A DNA stretch of 64,000 nt from an uncultured Lentibacter sp. (GTDB taxonomy: Bacteria > Pseudomonadota > Alphaproteobacteria > Rhodobacterales > Rhodobacteraceae): assembly GCA_947497495.1 (NCBI GenBank), contig CANMGT010000001.1:1054001-1118000 (forward strand), given 5' to 3'. Positions 61,653 through 64,000 of the stretch are shown in pieces. Numbering within the stretch: the stretch's first letter is position 1; each line of letters opens with the position of its first letter. The notes beneath the pieces were generated by a model, which was not told where the DNA came from, did no database searches, and saw nothing but the letters and a program-made list of their open reading frames with translations. The position numbers and the translations under genes were made by a program.

Positions 61653-62924
61653 TCAGCTGTGGCTGCGCAGAACGTGTCCGGCAAGGTAAAGCGAGCCGCA
61701 GATCAGAATACGGGCCTCAGGGTGTTGTGCGGCGATGGTTTTGACAGCTTCGCTTAAGCTTTCAGCCTCAAAAGCCTCCATGCCAGCAGCGCGCGCCGCC
61801 TCTGCCGTAACGTCGGCGGGCAGGGTGTTGGCCTCATCGGGAATGGTGACGGCATGCAGGGCAGCGACGTGCGGTGCAATGGGCGCGAGGTATCCGGCGA
61901 TATCTTTGGTGTTGAGCATGCCGCAGACAAGAAAGGTTTCGCGGGCGGGCAGGCGCGCAAGGCTTTCCGCAAGCGTGACGCCACAGGCCGCGTTGTGCCC
62001 GCCGTCAAGCCAGAACCCGGCGCTTGGGGCCGCGTCAAGCAACGGGCCTTTGACGAGTTTTTGCATACGGGCGGGCCAAGTGACTTGCGTAACGGCAGCC
62101 TCACAGGCTGCGTCATCAAGCCCGAGGTGGCGCAGCGCCGCGATCGCGGCCCCTGCATTTTGAAACTGGTGCGCGCCGATGAGGGCGGGTGGGGGCAAGT
62201 CAAGCAGGCCCGTCTCGTCTTGATAAACAAGGCGGCCGCGCTCTTCGGAAACATGCCAGTCCTGATCCTGGGCGATCAGCTTACAGCCGAGGCTGGCCGC
62301 TTTGGTTTCGATCACCTCGGCGGCATCCTCGGGTTGTCGGGACAGCACACAGGCCACGCCGCGCTTGAGAATGCCGGCTTTTTCGCCTGCGATCTCGGCG
62401 ACAGTATCGCCCAGAAATTGCGGGTGGTCGTAGGACACAGGTGTGATGATCGTCAGGGCTGGCTGAGCGACAACATTGGTTGCGTCCAGCCGCCCGCCAA
62501 GGCCCGTTTCAAGTAACACATAGTCGGCGGGTGTGCGCGACATAGCGAGCAGGGCTGCGCAGGTTGTGATCTCGAAATAGGTGATCGTTTCGCCGCCATT
62601 GGCTGCATAGCACTCGTCGAGCACCTCGGTGAGGTAGCTCTCTTCGATCAGCTCGCCGGCAAGGCGGATGCGCTCGTGAAAACGCGCAAGATGCGGCGAC
62701 GTGTAGGCATGCACTTTGAGGCCAGCGCCCTCAAGCCCCGCGCGCAGCATGGCAAGGGTTGAGCCTTTGCCATTGGTGCCGGCAATGTGGATGACCGGCG
62801 GCAAGCTGTCTTGCGGGTTCCCGAGCGCGTCAAGAAGCCGCCACATGCGGTCAAGCACGAGGTCCATGACTTTCGGGTGAAGCGCCATCATCCGCTCCAG
62901 GATGATATCTGAAGAGGCGCTCAT
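61653..62924 (-). CDS. folC: Bifunctional folylpolyglutamate / dihydrofolate synthase
   Basis: Adds glutamate to dihydropteroate and tetrahydrofolate, ATP-dependent; 423 residues. The ATP loop is VIHIAGTNGKGSTLAMLRAG and other Mur-ligase-type motifs are VLLETGLGGRLDATNV and ITPVSYDHPQFLGDT; DGGHNAACG is the substrate-domain signature. The start overlaps the accD stop (ATGA), so the pair is coupled; accD-folC is a conserved alphaproteobacterial pair. Confidence 0.96.
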   Translation of the reverse strand: MSASSDIILERMMALHPKVMDLVLDRMWRLLDALGNPQDSLPPVIHIAGTNGKGSTLAMLRAGLEGAGLKVHAYTSPHLARFHERIRLAGELIEESYLTEVLDECYAANGGETITYFEITTCAALLAMSRTPADYVLLETGLGGRLDATNVVAQPALTIITPVSYDHPQFLGDTVAEIAGEKAGILKRGVACVLSRQPEDAAEVIETKAASLGCKLIAQDQDWHVSEERGRLVYQDETGLLDLPPPALIGAHQFQNAGAAIAALRHLGLDDAACEAAVTQVTWPARMQKLVKGPLLDAAPSAGFWLDGGHNAACGVTLAESLARLPARETFLVCGMLNTKDIAGYLAPIAPHVAALHAVTIPDEANTLPADVTAEAARAAGMEAFEAESLSEAVKTIAAQHPEARILICGSLYLAGHVLRSHS

Positions 62925-63841
62925 TTTTTGGCGGGGTCTTCGGGCGCTGCTGCCACCATCTCCGGTGAGGGCAAGTCGCCCATCACGGCAGGGGGCTGGC
63001 CCATGAGCATACGCGCTATGGTGATCAGCTCATCGCGCAGTTCGGTGCGCGGTGTGACGCGGTCAAGCATGCCGTGATCGAGCAGATACTCGGCGCGCTG
63101 GAAGCCTTCTGGCAGTTGCTCGCCCAGTGTTTGCTGAATAACACGCGGCCCCGCAAAACAGATCAGCGCGTTCGGCTCGGCGATCTGCACGTCGCCCAGC
63201 ATGGCGTAAGACGCCGTGACGCCGCCTGTTGTGGGGTGTGTCAGAACGACAATGTAAGGCAGGTCCGCCTCTTTAAGCATCTGCACGGCAACCGTGGTGC
63301 GCGGCATTTGCATGAGGCTCAAGATACCCTCTTGCATGCGTGCGCCACCCGCTGCGGAGAACAGAACCAGCGGGCGCTTTGTCAGCACAGCGCGCTCGGC
63401 AGCGGCTATGATTGCGTTGCCGACATACATACCCATCGAGCCGCCCATGAACGAAAAGTCTTGCGCTGCGGCGACGATAGGCGTGCGCCCGATCTCTCCT
63501 TCAGCGACAAGCATGGCTTCTTTCTCGCCGGTGTTCTTTTGCGCGGCTTTCATGCGGTCAGGATATTTCTTCTGATCGCGGAACTTGAGCGGGTCTTCGA
63601 GCGGCATAGGCACGTCGACTTCTGTGAACACGCCGCCGTCAAACAGGGCTGTGAAGCGGTCACGCGGGGTGATGGACATGTGGTGTCCACAAGAGGTGCA
63701 GACATTCAGGTTTTCTGACAACTCGCGGTGAAACAGCATGGTTCCGCACTCATCGCACTTGGTCCAGAGGTTCTCTGGAGTGTCGCGGCGCGAGAAGATC
63801 GAGTTGATCCGAGGGCGAACGTAGTTGGTGATCCAGTTCAT
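62921..63841 (-). CDS. accD: Acetyl-CoA carboxylase carboxyltransferase subunit beta
   Basis: Beta subunit of the carboxyltransferase that makes malonyl-CoA, 306 residues. The N-terminal zinc ribbon has Cys29, Cys32, Cys48 and Cys51 (CDECGTMLF and CTSCGHHMS). Crotonase-like core motifs are AAQDFSFMGGSMGMYVGNAI then ARMQEGILSLMQMPRTTVA and VLTHPTTGGVTASYAMLGD. A short Ala/Pro-rich tail ends the protein (VAAAPEDPAKK). Its partner accA lies elsewhere. Coupled to folC. Confidence 0.97.
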   Translation of the reverse strand: MNWITNYVRPRINSIFSRRDTPENLWTKCDECGTMLFHRELSENLNVCTSCGHHMSITPRDRFTALFDGGVFTEVDVPMPLEDPLKFRDQKKYPDRMKAAQKNTGEKEAMLVAEGEIGRTPIVAAAQDFSFMGGSMGMYVGNAIIAAAERAVLTKRPLVLFSAAGGARMQEGILSLMQMPRTTVAVQMLKEADLPYIVVLTHPTTGGVTASYAMLGDVQIAEPNALICFAGPRVIQQTLGEQLPEGFQRAEYLLDHGMLDRVTPRTELRDELITIARMLMGQPPAVMGDLPSPEMVAAAPEDPAKK

Positions 63842-63903
63842 CGGAAAGCCTTTTAGCAGTGCTCAGTTGTTTTCCAGATAAGCCCAAGCCGTGGGAAATG
63901 CAA

Positions 63904-64000
63904 TCAGCGCTTCAAGGCAAGCCGTGCTGTGAGCCACATCAGCAGAAGGATGCCCAGCTCGGCTGTAAGTTGCCATGTGACAAACGCTGTTTCCGTCGCG
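63904..64000 (-). CDS. 3' end of a membrane protein gene (5' end outside window)
   Basis: An open frame enters from the right edge and stops at 63904. The last 31 residues (ATETAFVTWQLTAELGILLL, then MWLTARLALKR) form a hydrophobic segment and a basic end, like the last membrane helix of a small inner-membrane protein. Only the C-terminus is visible, so no function can be given. A 62-bp gap precedes accD. Confidence 0.5.
   Translation of the reverse strand, partial: ATETAFVTWQLTAELGILLLMWLTARLALKR

Noticed and set aside
1..64000. tRNA, rRNA and riboswitch candidates.
   Set aside because: No cloverleaf-type GTTCGANNC arm with a matching acceptor stem and no recognisable riboswitch core was seen between genes; a tRNAscan or Infernal run would be needed to exclude them fully.

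Overview
The window is a stretch of an alphaproteobacterial chromosome, most likely from the Rhodobacterales (Roseobacter group). This rests on several things: GC-rich coding sequence; dctPQM TRAP-transporter genes; glcDEF; a DUF1013/TrcR-type cell-cycle regulator; an Er-VIT1 (mbfA) iron exporter behind an Irr-type palindrome; the dnaX-ybaB-recR and folC-accD neighbourhoods; RTX proteins ending in Hint domains; and a bunch of GANTC (CcrM) sites. I saw no rRNA, tRNA, insertion sequence, prophage or CRISPR array. Most of the window is dense housekeeping and catabolic sequence. The accessory-looking parts are the 9-kb RTX gene, a decayed Cys-rich gene near 56.3 kb and the Hint gene at 3.2 kb.

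Layout. 0-11 kb: an SH3 envelope protein cut by the window edge, an MsrQ-like cytochrome, alanine dehydrogenase with a divergent Lrp regulator, a Hint protein, a GMC oxidoreductase, a flavodoxin, a YghU-type GST, rpsU, COQ9, a quinone oxidoreductase, RNase T2 and trcR. 11.5-20.7 kb: one 3022-residue calcium-binding RTX protein made of N-terminal beta domains, TSP3-like DTDGDG repeats, six homologous RTX cassettes, an inserted VHL-like beta domain and a C-terminal Hint domain. 20.7-26.8 kb: recR, ybaB, NUDIX, TauD-type dioxygenase and dnaX (all minus strand), a DUF202 membrane protein, then a zinc metallopeptidase and a protein phosphatase. 27-37.7 kb: a TRAP transporter (dctPQM) whose large permease carries a 340-residue coiled-coil tail, and a glycolate oxidase operon (glcD, glcE, a small membrane protein, glcF). 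Both are preceded by the same operator, TTGGTAA-N7-TTACCAA, which suggests that one GntR/FadR-type regulator controls uptake and oxidation of a 2-hydroxy acid.

37.7-49 kb: a secreted trypsin-like protease; hsp20 with a near-perfect sigma32 promoter and a ROSE-like RNA thermometer; an aminotransferase; a globin; gabD; an alpha/beta hydrolase; a P1/S58 peptidase; a creatinase with the expected catalytic His232; a cupin; and a glycine amidinotransferase. Enzymes of creatine breakdown and guanidinoacetate formation therefore sit side by side. 49-56 kb: a TetR regulator, mbfA, a pyruvyl-transferase-like protein, an AEC permease, S-formylglutathione hydrolase, soluble transhydrogenase, a YaiI-family protein and an ornithine-cyclodeaminase homologue. 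56-64 kb: a frameshifted remnant, an MFS permease, zapE, a LysM protein and a rhodanese in one operon, a GANTC cluster, a small anchored protein, folC, accD and the 3' end of another gene.

A family of hairpin-bearing intergenic repeats (copies near 5.9, 9.5, 21.3, 45.8 and 56.0 kb, on both strands) ties the window together. All calls come from reading the sequence. No database search, alignment or folding program was run.
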